Assembly (NCBI GenBank): GCA_017541465.1
Contig: JAFXYZ010000036.1
Location: 1-34,085, forward strand
Reading direction: 5' to 3'
DNA from: a bacterium
Lineage (GTDB): Bacteria; Cyanobacteriota; Vampirovibrionia; Gastranaerophilales; Gastranaerophilaceae
DNA: 34,085 bases
Under the pieces are notes generated by a model. That model did no database searches. It saw nothing but the letters and a program-made list of their open reading frames with translations, and had not been told where the DNA came from. Shown piece by piece: positions 7,343-15,136 of the stretch (position 1 is its first letter; the number at the start of each line of letters is the position of its first letter). A program made the translations under genes and the position numbers.

Positions 7343-8953
7343 TTATTCTTCTTCCCCCGCCAAAATATTATCACACGAGAACTGACCTGAGGAAAATACC
7401 TCATCCTCTGTTTTGTACTCATAACTTACGGTATTATCCGTTTTTATAAGCTCTAAATCGACTATATCCCCTTCTTTTATTATATTACTGAACTTAATCT
7501 TCTTCATCTGCCCGTCTGTGAGCTGTTCTTTAAAATAGTGACTGCCTAAAAACGAGGCAAGATAAAGCTGTGCAACCCCCGGGGTTATCGGCTGAGAGGG
7601 AAAATGCCCGGAATAAAAATTACTGTTCGGATAAAAATAGAGTTTATATCTTATTCTGTTCTCATACCATTTTCGCTCTAACACAATCGGGAATGAGAAA
7701 TTGATGTCAAAAATATGCGCAATAAACTCAACGTCTATCTTTCCCCTGTTCGTAACGGGGATAGTGTCAATAAACTTCCACCTTTGGGGAATTATCTCAA
7801 ACGTCTTTTTTGCGTGTTGCTTCAATTCTTTTGTGAGCTCAACTATGCCGTTTTTGAGAAGATAGTTTTTCCCTTCAGTCGAAAGGGCACAAAGACAGGC
7901 TATTTTATCCGTTTTCTTAAAGCAGAAGGCATCGTTCACGAGTTCGCTTTCCCTTAACTTACTTTCCATACTTTCTGCGGAAATACGTTTTTCCTGAATT
8001 TTTAAAAGCCTGTCAGTTCTGTTTTTGAGAAGAATTTTTCTGCCCTTAACCTCAATCGCATCGTGGATAAGAATTTCGTTGTTTATGGCATAGGGTGTAT
8101 TTACAATAGAACCCTCCTCGCAGGGAGTTATGTTTACCTCACTGAAGAGAGTAAGCTCTTCATCAAAAGAGTTTGTTCTGTAGCCGATTATCCCCGTTTC
8201 CGTTGAGCCGTAGATTTCAATAATATGCTGGTCTTTTTCAAAATACTCAAAGGTTTCCTTCTTTAACCTGGAGCCCGCAGTGATTATATACTTTGGGGAA
8301 GAGGGGAATTTGATGTTATTATTCTTTATGGAATCGAGAAAAGAGGGGGTTGAAACGATGATATAATCGCACATCGGTGTCTTTTCGGGATAGTACATCT
8401 TATCGAGTGAAATCGTATAATTTTTTGCTAACGGCATAAAGAGTGCAAAAGTTAAGCCAAAGAGGTGAGAATAAGTCGTGGTGGTTTTAACCGTAAAATG
8501 GCGGTTATAAGGACAGGTAATGTCCGTGCATACCCCCTTCGCTTCTGCCATCATATTATGGAGGGTATTTTTGATTATCTTGGGATACCCTGAACTGCCT
8601 GAGGTTAAAAGGTTTATATAGACCTTATTATCATCAATTTTTGGAAGAGAAACCTCTTTATCCTCTGCCTTAATATCGATTGTCGAAAGCACGTCAAAAT
8701 CGAAGTCAACGTTTTCAATTTTTATAACCTCATCTGTTATATAAATATTTTTGTTCGCAAACGCAGAGGTGAAAAAGTTTACGATAAAAGAAAGAGAGTC
8801 GTTGCTCAGAATAACAACATTTTCCTTTTTCTTCTTTATGCTCTCAAGATTATGAGCTATTAGTTGTTTAAACCTTAAAAAGGTAAATTCCTCGGAATTA
8901 CTCTTCAAAAACACATAATCATCAAGCTCTGACGTATAAAATTTATTAATCAT
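7343..8953 (-). CDS. Acyl/aryl-ACP ligase fused to a FabA/FabZ-like dehydratase
   Basis: The 536-residue cytoplasmic protein has two domains. Residues 1 to about 400 form an adenylate-forming enzyme: LLTSGSSGYPK (P-loop-like A3), IYGSTETG (A5), KNRTDRLLKIQEKRIS (A8) and NRGKID with the late catalytic Lys (A10). From about 415 there is a hot-dog dehydratase domain with YSGHFPSQPITPGVAQ, which contains the FabA/FabZ active-site His. In related clusters these two activities can be on separate proteins (starter activation and one of two dehydratases). It would load the starter acid onto an ACP and dehydrate 3-hydroxyacyl intermediates. The nature of the starter cannot be read from the sequence. 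The gene shares an ATGA overlap with the membrane protein upstream. Confidence 0.88.
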   Translation of the reverse strand: MINKFYTSELDDYVFLKSNSEEFTFLRFKQLIAHNLESIKKKKENVVILSNDSLSFIVNFFTSAFANKNIYITDEVIKIENVDFDFDVLSTIDIKAEDKEVSLPKIDDNKVYINLLTSGSSGYPKIIKNTLHNMMAEAKGVCTDITCPYNRHFTVKTTTTYSHLFGLTFALFMPLAKNYTISLDKMYYPEKTPMCDYIIVSTPSFLDSIKNNNIKFPSSPKYIITAGSRLKKETFEYFEKDQHIIEIYGSTETGIIGYRTNSFDEELTLFSEVNITPCEEGSIVNTPYAINNEILIHDAIEVKGRKILLKNRTDRLLKIQEKRISAESMESKLRESELVNDAFCFKKTDKIACLCALSTEGKNYLLKNGIVELTKELKQHAKKTFEIIPQRWKFIDTIPVTNRGKIDVEFIAHIFDINFSFPIVLERKWYENRIRYKLYFYPNSNFYSGHFPSQPITPGVAQLYLASFLGSHYFKEQLTDGQMKKIKFSNIIKEGDIVDLELIKTDNTVSYEYKTEDEVFSSGQFSCDNILAGEEE

Positions 8954-9360
8954 AATAAATTATGCCTCTTTCTGAACATTAGTCTTACTATATATTCAAC
9001 AATAAATATTGTACCAACAAGAAAATAAGATAAAAAGCCGTTATAAACCAGCCAGATTTTGTCTGACATAAAAATGGTCAGAACGGAAACCAGAAAATTC
9101 AAAAACAAAAATACACACCAGATATATGTGAGTTTTTTTGTGTAATCGAGCTCTAAAGGACTGAGCGAAGGGTTCATAGCGAGTGCAATCTTCTGAATAA
9201 CCGTTTTTTCGGTAAAAAGCGATATAAAGAACACCATAAAGAAGAAAAAATTCATTATCGGCGGGTAAAATTTAATGACAACCCAGCGCTTAAAATAAAA
9301 AAGCACCAAAAGGCAAATTGTGAATATTAAAGGGAGTATAGAAATTATTTTCTTCTTCAT
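8950..9360 (-). CDS. Four-helix membrane protein of the polyene cluster (COG4648-like)
   Basis: The 136-residue protein has four hydrophobic helices (about 5-24, 30-50, 76-97, 102-124), short loops and a basic C-terminus (RLMFRKRHNLL). A protein of this size and topology usually sits next to the ACP genes in aryl-polyene clusters and is filed as an uncharacterised membrane family (COG4648). The loop LAMNPSLSPLELDYTKKLTYIWC is polar and may face the cytoplasm. ATGA overlaps link it both to the ACP gene upstream and to the ligase-dehydratase gene downstream. Assignment to COG4648 is from context and topology, not from an alignment. Confidence 0.75.
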   Translation of the reverse strand: MKKKIISILPLIFTICLLVLFYFKRWVVIKFYPPIMNFFFFMVFFISLFTEKTVIQKIALAMNPSLSPLELDYTKKLTYIWCVFLFLNFLVSVLTIFMSDKIWLVYNGFLSYFLVGTIFIVEYIVRLMFRKRHNLL

Positions 9361-9608
9361 ATCAAATCATAAATAGCATTAATGACATCTTCAACCGTTC
9401 TGATTTGTTTAAATTCCTCGGGCGAGATTTTTTTGTCAGTAAACTGCTGAAGCCGAACAGCCAAATCAACCGCATCAATACTGTCAAAATCAAGCTCTTC
9501 AAAGAGGTTCGCATCTTTGGTGATTTTGTTTTCATCTATCTCAAAATCGTTGATTAGAATTTCTCTGAGCCTTTCTTCTATCTGTTCTTTTGTATAAGGT
9601 TTAGCCAT
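9357..9608 (-). CDS. Acyl carrier protein 2 of the polyene cluster
   Basis: The 83-residue acidic helical protein carries the phosphopantetheine site LDFDSIDAVDL, with the attachment serine at S43. It begins 8 bases before the end of the first ACP gene and shares ATGA with the membrane-protein gene. Paired ACPs are a hallmark of aryl-polyene clusters, where they play non-equivalent roles as chain carrier and helper. Confidence 0.93.
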   Translation of the reverse strand: MAKPYTKEQIEERLREILINDFEIDENKITKDANLFEELDFDSIDAVDLAVRLQQFTDKKISPEEFKQIRTVEDVINAIYDLI

Positions 9609-9858
9609 TCCGGTGACTCCTTATATAGTCCGCTAAGGTCTTTACGGAATAAAAATGCGCCTTATTCCCGACTTTATCAGAACCAAAAGAAATATTATAT
9701 TTATGTTTTAATGCCATACCAAGCTCAAGGGCATCAATGGAATCGAGCCCGAGCCCTTTATCAAACAAAGGCTCCTCGTCTATTATGTCCTCAGGCTTTA
9801 TATCCTCTAAAGATAAGGATTTTATGATTAATTCTTTAATTTCATTTTCTAAACTCAT
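9601..9858 (-). CDS. Acyl carrier protein 1 of the polyene cluster
   Basis: The 85-residue protein carries GLGLDSIDALEL with the phosphopantetheine serine at S40. It differs strongly from the second ACP (basic C-terminal half, KHKYNISFGSDKVGNKAHF), so the two probably have different partners. It follows the PlsC-like gene after 21 bases and overlaps the second ACP gene by 8 bases. Confidence 0.93.
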   Translation of the reverse strand: MSLENEIKELIIKSLSLEDIKPEDIIDEEPLFDKGLGLDSIDALELGMALKHKYNISFGSDKVGNKAHFYSVKTLADYIRSHRNG

Positions 9859-9879
9859 AACAAAATAATACCATGTTCC

Positions 9880-10623
9880 CTATAAATTATAAAGTCTTTT
9901 TTCTATCTCTTTGGTAATTTCTTTTTTGGCGGTTATTTCGTCTTTCCGGAGATAATTTTCAATACTTATTTTTTCCTTTCCTTCAACGAAATAGATAACC
10001 GTTTCATTTCCCCCATCCCAAATCGGCTGTTTTGTTAAAAGAAAATCCGTATTCGTGGACATCTGAACGGGCACAATATCTTTTTTTGCACTGAGAGCAA
10101 TTAAAGAAGCACCTTTATGAATTTTCAGGTGTTCATCTTTTCTGTGTCTTGTTCCCATAGGGAAAATAAGGACATTGAGCCCTTCTTCAAGCATTTCGGA
10201 AGCATCCGCCTTCATCTCATCAACTTCTTTCCCTGAAGCCAGAAACATTGAACTGACAATATTTCTAAAGAAAATATTTCGTTTTAACTTTGGGGCAACA
10301 AAACAAGTCGTTCTCGGAATTAAACCAAGAAGTATTAAAACATCAAAATAGCTCGGGTGAGTGGAAACTATAACGGAATTTTTAATGTTTTTCAGCACCT
10401 CTATATTTTTTGGCTCAACTTTATAGACCTTAACAAACTCCATAAAACGCACGTAAGCATGCCAGGAGGAGTGAATAATATCCGAAAGACAGTGGAGCCG
10501 TTTTTGTTTATCCCGTATAAACAATTTAACTATAGGGAAAAGGATAAGCCCGTACATCAAAGACGCAAGCCCGAAGATAATAAAACAAAGACTAAGGACA
10601 ATACTTCGGATAAACCTAATCAT
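9880..10623 (-). CDS. PlsC-like acyltransferase of the polyene cluster
   Basis: The 247-residue protein has one or two N-terminal hydrophobic helices (about 8-32) and an LPLAT domain with THPSYFD (H-x4-D) and FPMGTRHRKDEH. In most PlsC proteins the second motif reads FPEGTR; here a methionine replaces the glutamate. It would transfer an acyl or polyene chain to a glycerol- or sugar-phosphate acceptor at the inner membrane. PlsC-type genes next to the ACPs are usual in aryl-polyene clusters. It overlaps the ketosynthase-like gene by 8 bases. A role in general phospholipid synthesis is possible but less likely given the tight operon. Confidence 0.88.
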   Translation of the reverse strand: MIRFIRSIVLSLCFIIFGLASLMYGLILFPIVKLFIRDKQKRLHCLSDIIHSSWHAYVRFMEFVKVYKVEPKNIEVLKNIKNSVIVSTHPSYFDVLILLGLIPRTTCFVAPKLKRNIFFRNIVSSMFLASGKEVDEMKADASEMLEEGLNVLIFPMGTRHRKDEHLKIHKGASLIALSAKKDIVPVQMSTNTDFLLTKQPIWDGGNETVIYFVEGKEKISIENYLRKDEITAKKEITKEIEKRLYNL

Positions 10624-11215
10624 AGCTGTCCTCCTCTATCGTATATCCGCCAAAAACAGCTTTTTTTGTTTTTCCCTCAAAAAGCCCTGTTATATCCCTT
10701 AAATCCATTGTCCCGTCTAAAGTTTCATTTCGTTTTAAAACGTATTTTCGGCTGGTCTGAGTTGGGGAAATTGAGAAGCCTATTGATTTTATATCCCCAA
10801 AGAAGTCCAAAAAACAATAAACCACTGTTTTTTTAGTCGTTATTGCGGTAATGAGCCCCTGAATAAACGTTTCTTCGCCGCAGGAAATCGCAAGAGAAGG
10901 AAGAGTTTTCTTTGTTAAAAGAGTATATTGCCCAACAGAGGTATTGTGAACGGAAGTCGAAAAGAGCGCAGGGGAAACCTCCTTCATCTCTTTAAACTGC
11001 TCCGTTAATTTTTGGAGCCTGTCAAAGCATCCGTATTGTGAAGCAAAAACGATTTCTTCCGCGTCCTCTCTCATACAATAATTTATTGAAAAAACCGTAT
11101 GCTTATCCTCTAAATTAAACCTGCGCCTTATGTTCGCAGGAACAAACCCCAAATCGGGCTCCTGTTCTTTTTCGGTATAAACAAATTTATCAATATAGAA
11201 AGTTAAATCGTTCAT
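10616..11215 (-). CDS. Short beta-ketoacyl-synthase-like protein (Ketoacyl-synt_2 type)
   Basis: The 199-residue protein matches only the N-terminal part of a ketosynthase fold. The segment PALFSTSVHNTSVGQYTLL (about 96-114) is typical of the Ketoacyl-synt_2 family (PF13723) found in aryl-polyene clusters, where its exact job is not settled. No active-site Cys with the TACSSG context is present (the nearest is a lone LAISCGEE), so it is unlikely to condense on its own. It is the first gene of the minus-strand arm and starts 34 bases from the divergent ketosynthase gene. The ATG has no Shine-Dalgarno sequence, and a TATAAT box lies only about 7 bases upstream, so a nearly leaderless mRNA is possible. 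Confidence 0.8.
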   Translation of the reverse strand: MNDLTFYIDKFVYTEKEQEPDLGFVPANIRRRFNLEDKHTVFSINYCMREDAEEIVFASQYGCFDRLQKLTEQFKEMKEVSPALFSTSVHNTSVGQYTLLTKKTLPSLAISCGEETFIQGLITAITTKKTVVYCFLDFFGDIKSIGFSISPTQTSRKYVLKRNETLDGTMDLRDITGLFEGKTKKAVFGGYTIEEDSYD

Positions 11216-11249
11216 GGTAATATTATATAATAAATTATACGGATGAGAT
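11216..11249. promoter_or_regulatory. Compact divergent promoter between the two arms of the polyene cluster
   Basis: The entire intergenic space is 34 bases. On the plus strand TATAAT lies at 11226-11231 and GGATGAG (11241-11247) serves as the ribosome binding site. On the minus strand TATAAT occurs at 11239-11234 and again at 11227-11222. The -10 boxes of both directions overlap, and the -35 regions must lie inside the opposite coding sequence. Confidence 0.65.
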
Positions 11250-12389
11250 ATGAAGATAACAATTTCGGGTTATGAAGCCGTATGTAATCTCGGCAAAAAT
11301 ACGGATGAAATATACAAAAACGCACTTGAGGGGAACAACACTTTTTTTGAAACCGACAAAGAAACTGCCCCCGATTATGAGCTGCGGCTCGGGAAAATCA
11401 GGCTTAAACTGCCTGAAATCGAGAAGGAAAACTACAAAACAAGATGCAACAGCGCGGTTTTATATGTTTTAAACCTGCTTGAAAATAAAATTAAGGAATT
11501 AAAAGAGAAATACAGAGAAGAAGATATTGCCATTATCTGCGCAACAACAAACACAGGGGTTGATGAGTTCGCACAAACGGGCAACAAAGAATTTGCCGCA
11601 CTTTCAAACCCTGCTGAGTTTATAAAAGATTATTTAAACCTTAAAAATATCGCTCTTTCCGTTTCAACGGCATGCTCCTCGGGGAATAAAGCCTTCGGAG
11701 TAGCGGATAATCTGATTTCGTCAGGTGTCTCAAAAGCCGCAATTGTAGTCGGTGTTGATACAATTGCAAGACTTCCTTTGTATGGCTTCAGCTCGCTTGA
11801 AATTTTAACCCCAAAGCCAACAAACCCTTTGAGCAAAAACTATACGGGGATAAACATAGGGGAAGGATGCGCCATATTTATTGTTGAAGAAAAGAATAGC
11901 GCAAAAGGAATTGACATTATTGCTTTGGGCGAAAACTCCGATGTTTACCACCAGACAACCCCTAACCCCGAAGGAACGGAAGCCAAAGAATGTATTTTAG
12001 AAGCCTTAAAAAACGCAAAATTAAGTCCAAAAGATATTGATTATATAAACCTCCACGGAACGGGCACTTTCGCAAACGATTTAATGGAAACAACCGCAAT
12101 AAACGAAATTTTCGGCACTCAGACACCCTCTAGCTCCACAAAACCTCTGACAGGACACTGTCTTGGTGCTGCTGCAAGCATAGAAACAGTTTTATGCTGC
12201 CATTTATTAAACAATTTTTCGGGAAAACTCTTTCCCCACGTCTTTGACGGTGAATATAACCCCGATTTAAAACCGATAAAACTCATAAAAAACAATGAAA
12301 CCTTCAAAAAATGTAATGTTTGTTTATCAAATTCTTTTGGTTTTGGAGGGAACAATGCTATTATTATCTTAGGGAAAAACCATGGATAA
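11250..12389 (+). CDS. Beta-ketoacyl-ACP synthase 1 of the polyene cluster
   Basis: The 379-residue ketosynthase condenses acyl-ACP with malonyl-ACP. The full triad is visible: STACSSG with C142, LHGTGT with H269, and TGHCLGAAAS with H303. The sequence is shorter than FabF and has a reduced N-terminal half. It is the first gene of the plus arm and overlaps the dehydratase gene by 8 bases. It could pair with the second ketosynthase of this cluster or act at a separate elongation step; sequence alone does not decide. Confidence 0.92.
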   Translation: MKITISGYEAVCNLGKNTDEIYKNALEGNNTFFETDKETAPDYELRLGKIRLKLPEIEKENYKTRCNSAVLYVLNLLENKIKELKEKYREEDIAIICATTNTGVDEFAQTGNKEFAALSNPAEFIKDYLNLKNIALSVSTACSSGNKAFGVADNLISSGVSKAAIVVGVDTIARLPLYGFSSLEILTPKPTNPLSKNYTGINIGEGCAIFIVEEKNSAKGIDIIALGENSDVYHQTTPNPEGTEAKECILEALKNAKLSPKDIDYINLHGTGTFANDLMETTAINEIFGTQTPSSSTKPLTGHCLGAAASIETVLCCHLLNNFSGKLFPHVFDGEYNPDLKPIKLIKNNETFKKCNVCLSNSFGFGGNNAIIILGKNHG

Positions 12390-12837
12390 CAAAAATTATT
12401 TAGAAACACTTTTACCACATAAAAAGCCGATGGTTCTGATTGACGATGTCCTTGACTATTCAGTTGAGGAGGGCTGGCTCAGAAGCTGCGTTACAATAAA
12501 TAAAGATTCTATTTTTTTCGATAACAAAATAAACGGAATTTCGTCTATTGTCGGAATAGAGTTTATGGCGCAGACCATAGGCTGTTTTGCCTTCCTAAAA
12601 AGCGGAAGAGAAGAGCCCAAAATCGGTTTCCTCTTAGGAACAAGGCTCTACAACAATAAATATTCCGTATTCAGGGAGGGGGAATATTATGAAATTCTCG
12701 TTAAAGAATTTTTTTCGAGCGAGGATATAGTCTCTTTTGAGTGTTTCATTTATAATGAAGAAAAGGACGAGGTTGCGAGCGCAACCATAAATGTGTATCA
12801 GCCTGAAAATATTGAGGAAAGATTACTGAATGTCTAA
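12382..12837 (+). CDS. 3-hydroxyacyl-ACP dehydratase (ApeP/FabA-like hot-dog)
   Basis: The 151-residue hot-dog protein has LLPHKKPMVLIDDVLDY (10-26), the start typical of the ApeP-type dehydratases, and GIEFMAQTIGCFAF (about 60-73), the helix carrying the acidic catalytic residue. It would remove water from 3-hydroxyacyl-ACP to give the trans double bonds of the polyene. Together with the dehydratase domain fused to the ligase it gives the cluster two dehydratases, as in known aryl-polyene systems. It overlaps the genes on both sides by 8 bases. Confidence 0.88.
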   Translation: MDNKNYLETLLPHKKPMVLIDDVLDYSVEEGWLRSCVTINKDSIFFDNKINGISSIVGIEFMAQTIGCFAFLKSGREEPKIGFLLGTRLYNNKYSVFREGEYYEILVKEFFSSEDIVSFECFIYNEEKDEVASATINVYQPENIEERLLNV

Positions 12838-13546
12838 AACGGTCTTAATTACGGGTGCAAGCAGGGGTATAGGAAGAGAAACGGCAAAATATCTCGCTGA
12901 CAGCGGATATAATCTTGTCCTCCACTGCAATAAAAATATTAAAATGCTCGAGGATTTAAAGAAGGAATTAAAGACTGAAACAAGACTTCTTCAGTTTGAT
13001 ATTTCAGACAGGGCAGAATGCCAAAAGGTGCTGAGCGCTGATGTTGAGGAGTATGGAACATATTACGGAGTTGTTTTAAACGCAGGAATAGCGAAGGATA
13101 ACCCGCTTCCCGTTATGAGCGATGAAGAATGGGACAGTGTAATAAACACAAACCTCAATGGGTTTTATAACGTCATAAAGCCCCTTATTATGCCGATGAT
13201 TCAAAAAAGGGAAGGCAGAATTATCGCACTTTCGTCTGTTTCGGGGCTGACGGGAAATAACGGTCAAATGAATTACAGTGCCTCGAAGGCGGGAATTATA
13301 GGTTGCGTAAAGGCTCTGAGCCGGGAAGTTGCAAAAAGGAAAATAACGGTTAACTGCGTAGCCCCGGGGATAATCGAAACGGACATGACGGTAAATATTC
13401 CCGAGGATATAGTAAAACAAATCGTTCCGATGAAAAGAGAAGGAACAACAAGAGAAGTGGCAAGCCTTATAAACTATCTTTTATCCGAAGATGCAGGATA
13501 TATAACAGGTCAGGTAATCTCTGTAAACGGAGGAATGTATATATAA
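12830..13546 (+). CDS. 3-oxoacyl-ACP reductase of the polyene cluster (FabG-like)
   Basis: The 238-residue short-chain dehydrogenase has TGASRGIG (8-15) for NADPH, LNAGI (83-87), the Ser of SSVSG near 136, and YSASK with Y149 and K153. The C-terminal GQVISVNGGMYI matches FabG. It reduces 3-ketoacyl-ACP to 3-hydroxyacyl-ACP. The location between the dehydratase and the second ketosynthase shows that it serves the polyene pathway; the main fatty-acid fabG is expected elsewhere. Its stop overlaps the start of the next gene (TAATG). Confidence 0.95.
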   Translation: MSKTVLITGASRGIGRETAKYLADSGYNLVLHCNKNIKMLEDLKKELKTETRLLQFDISDRAECQKVLSADVEEYGTYYGVVLNAGIAKDNPLPVMSDEEWDSVINTNLNGFYNVIKPLIMPMIQKREGRIIALSSVSGLTGNNGQMNYSASKAGIIGCVKALSREVAKRKITVNCVAPGIIETDMTVNIPEDIVKQIVPMKREGTTREVASLINYLLSEDAGYITGQVISVNGGMYI

Positions 13547-14772
13547 TGGAAAAACGTGTTGTTATAACGGGTATGGCACTTGCAAGCCCTTTAGGTTCAA
13601 CCGTCAAAAGCGCTTTTGAACGACTTCAGGTGCTTGAAAACTGCATTGAACGTGAAGCCGTTCTCGATGAATACGAAAACCTTTATACAAGACTTTCTTC
13701 AAGAGTTCAGGGTTTTAAACAGCCCGAATATTTTACGAGAAAAACGACAAGAACAATGGGCCCCGTTTCGGTTATGGCTGTAACAACCGCCATAGAAGCA
13801 CTTGAGCAGGCCGGATTAACCGATAACCCGATAATAAAAAGCGGACAGACAGGTGTCAGCTACGGCTCTTCAAGCGGCTCTCTTGATGCCGTTTTCGACT
13901 TTTATTCCATGCAGATAAATAAAAAAGTTAAAGACTTAAACTCGGGCTCTTATATAAAAATGATGCCCCAGACGACCGCCGTCAACCTCTCTCTTTATTT
14001 TCAGACACACGGCAGGCTCGTCAACAGTTCTACTGCGTGTACTTCAGGCTCACTTGGGATAGGAAGCGCGTATGAACTCATCAAAAACGGGGTTCAGACC
14101 GTTATGATAGCAGGCGGAGGAGAAGAATTTCACCCCTCTCAGGTCGGAGTTTTCGATACTCTTTATGCCACTTCAACCAAAAACGACACCCCAAAATTAA
14201 CCCCCTCGCCGTTTGACAGGGACAGAGACGGGCTCGTTATCGGGGAAGGCGCAGGCACTTTAATTCTTGAAGATTATGAGTTTGCAAAATCAAGAGGGGC
14301 AAAGATTATAGCTGAAATTATCGGCTATGCAAACAACACAGACGGCACTCACATCACAAACCCGAACGCAGAAACAATGGCTATTGTAATGAAGGAGGCA
14401 CTCAAAAACGCAAACCTTTCCCCTTCTGACATAGGGTATATTAACGCACACGGAACGGGAACAAAGGGCGGTGATATAGCGGAATCAAAAGCGACACAAG
14501 AGGTTTTCGGCTCAAATATCCCGATTAGTTCGATTAAGAGCTATACTGGTCACACTCTTGGTGCGTGCGGGGCGATTGAAGCCATTATGTCGATTGAAAT
14601 GATGCACAATAACCTCTTTGCACCGACTTTAAACCTTAAAAATATTGATGAAAACTGCGGTGAACTCGATTATATTACGGAAACACCCAGAAAAATTGAC
14701 ACAGAGATTATAGTGTCAAATAACTTTGCATTTGGCGGGGTTAATACCTCACTTATAATAAAAAGAGTATAA
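13546..14772 (+). CDS. Beta-ketoacyl-ACP synthase 2 of the polyene cluster (FabF-like)
   Basis: The 408-residue ketosynthase has the complete triad: SSTACTSGS with C165, NAHGTGT with H302 and YTGHTLGACGA with H336. A conserved PFDRDRDGLVIGEGAG block (222-237) precedes the histidines. Because it keeps its Cys it is not a classical chain-length factor. In known aryl-polyene systems one ketosynthase elongates together with a partner subunit while another starts the chain; which of the two ketosynthases here does what is open. It ends the biosynthetic part of the plus arm; a small secreted-protein gene follows 36 bases later. Confidence 0.94.
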   Translation: MEKRVVITGMALASPLGSTVKSAFERLQVLENCIEREAVLDEYENLYTRLSSRVQGFKQPEYFTRKTTRTMGPVSVMAVTTAIEALEQAGLTDNPIIKSGQTGVSYGSSSGSLDAVFDFYSMQINKKVKDLNSGSYIKMMPQTTAVNLSLYFQTHGRLVNSSTACTSGSLGIGSAYELIKNGVQTVMIAGGGEEFHPSQVGVFDTLYATSTKNDTPKLTPSPFDRDRDGLVIGEGAGTLILEDYEFAKSRGAKIIAEIIGYANNTDGTHITNPNAETMAIVMKEALKNANLSPSDIGYINAHGTGTKGGDIAESKATQEVFGSNIPISSIKSYTGHTLGACGAIEAIMSIEMMHNNLFAPTLNLKNIDENCGELDYITETPRKIDTEIIVSNNFAFGGVNTSLIIKRV

Positions 14773-14807
14773 TGGAAGAAAAAGATAAAGAAAGGCTTTA
14801 AAAGAAA

Positions 14808-15125
14808 ATGAAAAAGATTATTTTGGCAGGTGTGGTTTTATCTTTGTTTCTGACAACAACGGTTTTTGCGACAGAGATGTATGACAGAAAACTTGATGTT
14901 CTGAAAAACTCAAAAAATGCGAAACAAAAGGTTGTTAAGGGTAAGATAAAAATGACCAAAAAAGAGATTAAAAGAACGGTCGAAAACCCCAACCTCTCTG
15001 ATAAAGAAAAATACAGAAGAATTGAAATGTACCAGAACAGACTGGCTGCACTCGAACAGCAGAATAAAAGCATCAAAAAACAGTATAAAAGAGACAAAAA
15101 AGTGTTGAAGCAGAAGTATAACTAG
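14808..15125 (+). CDS. Small secreted basic coiled-coil protein, unknown function
   Basis: The 105-residue protein has a signal peptide (MKKIILAGVVLSLFLTTTVFA) and a mature part made almost only of charged helix. Lysine-rich segments (KNAKQKVVKGKIKMTKKEIK) are followed by a heptad-like region around residues 60-100 (RLAALEQQNKSIKKQYKRD), suggesting a coiled coil. It has no cysteine and no recognised domain. It follows the second ketosynthase gene by 36 bases on the same strand and is followed 11 bases later by the TRL-like gene, so it may be read from the polyene promoter. Function unknown. Confidence 0.7.
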   Translation: MKKIILAGVVLSLFLTTTVFATEMYDRKLDVLKNSKNAKQKVVKGKIKMTKKEIKRTVENPNLSDKEKYRRIEMYQNRLAALEQQNKSIKKQYKRDKKVLKQKYN

Positions 15126-15136
15126 GGAGCTGAAAG

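Noticed and set aside
10357-10836. A 159-codon plus-strand frame opposite the PlsC-like and ketosynthase-like genes
   Set aside because: It is antisense to two well-supported overlapping genes, has no motif, and its composition is that of a reversed coding strand.
14772-14801. A nine-residue frame (MEEKDKERL) overlapping the stop of the second ketosynthase
   Set aside because: Too short to support as a gene; at most a reinitiation site between the ketosynthase and the next gene.
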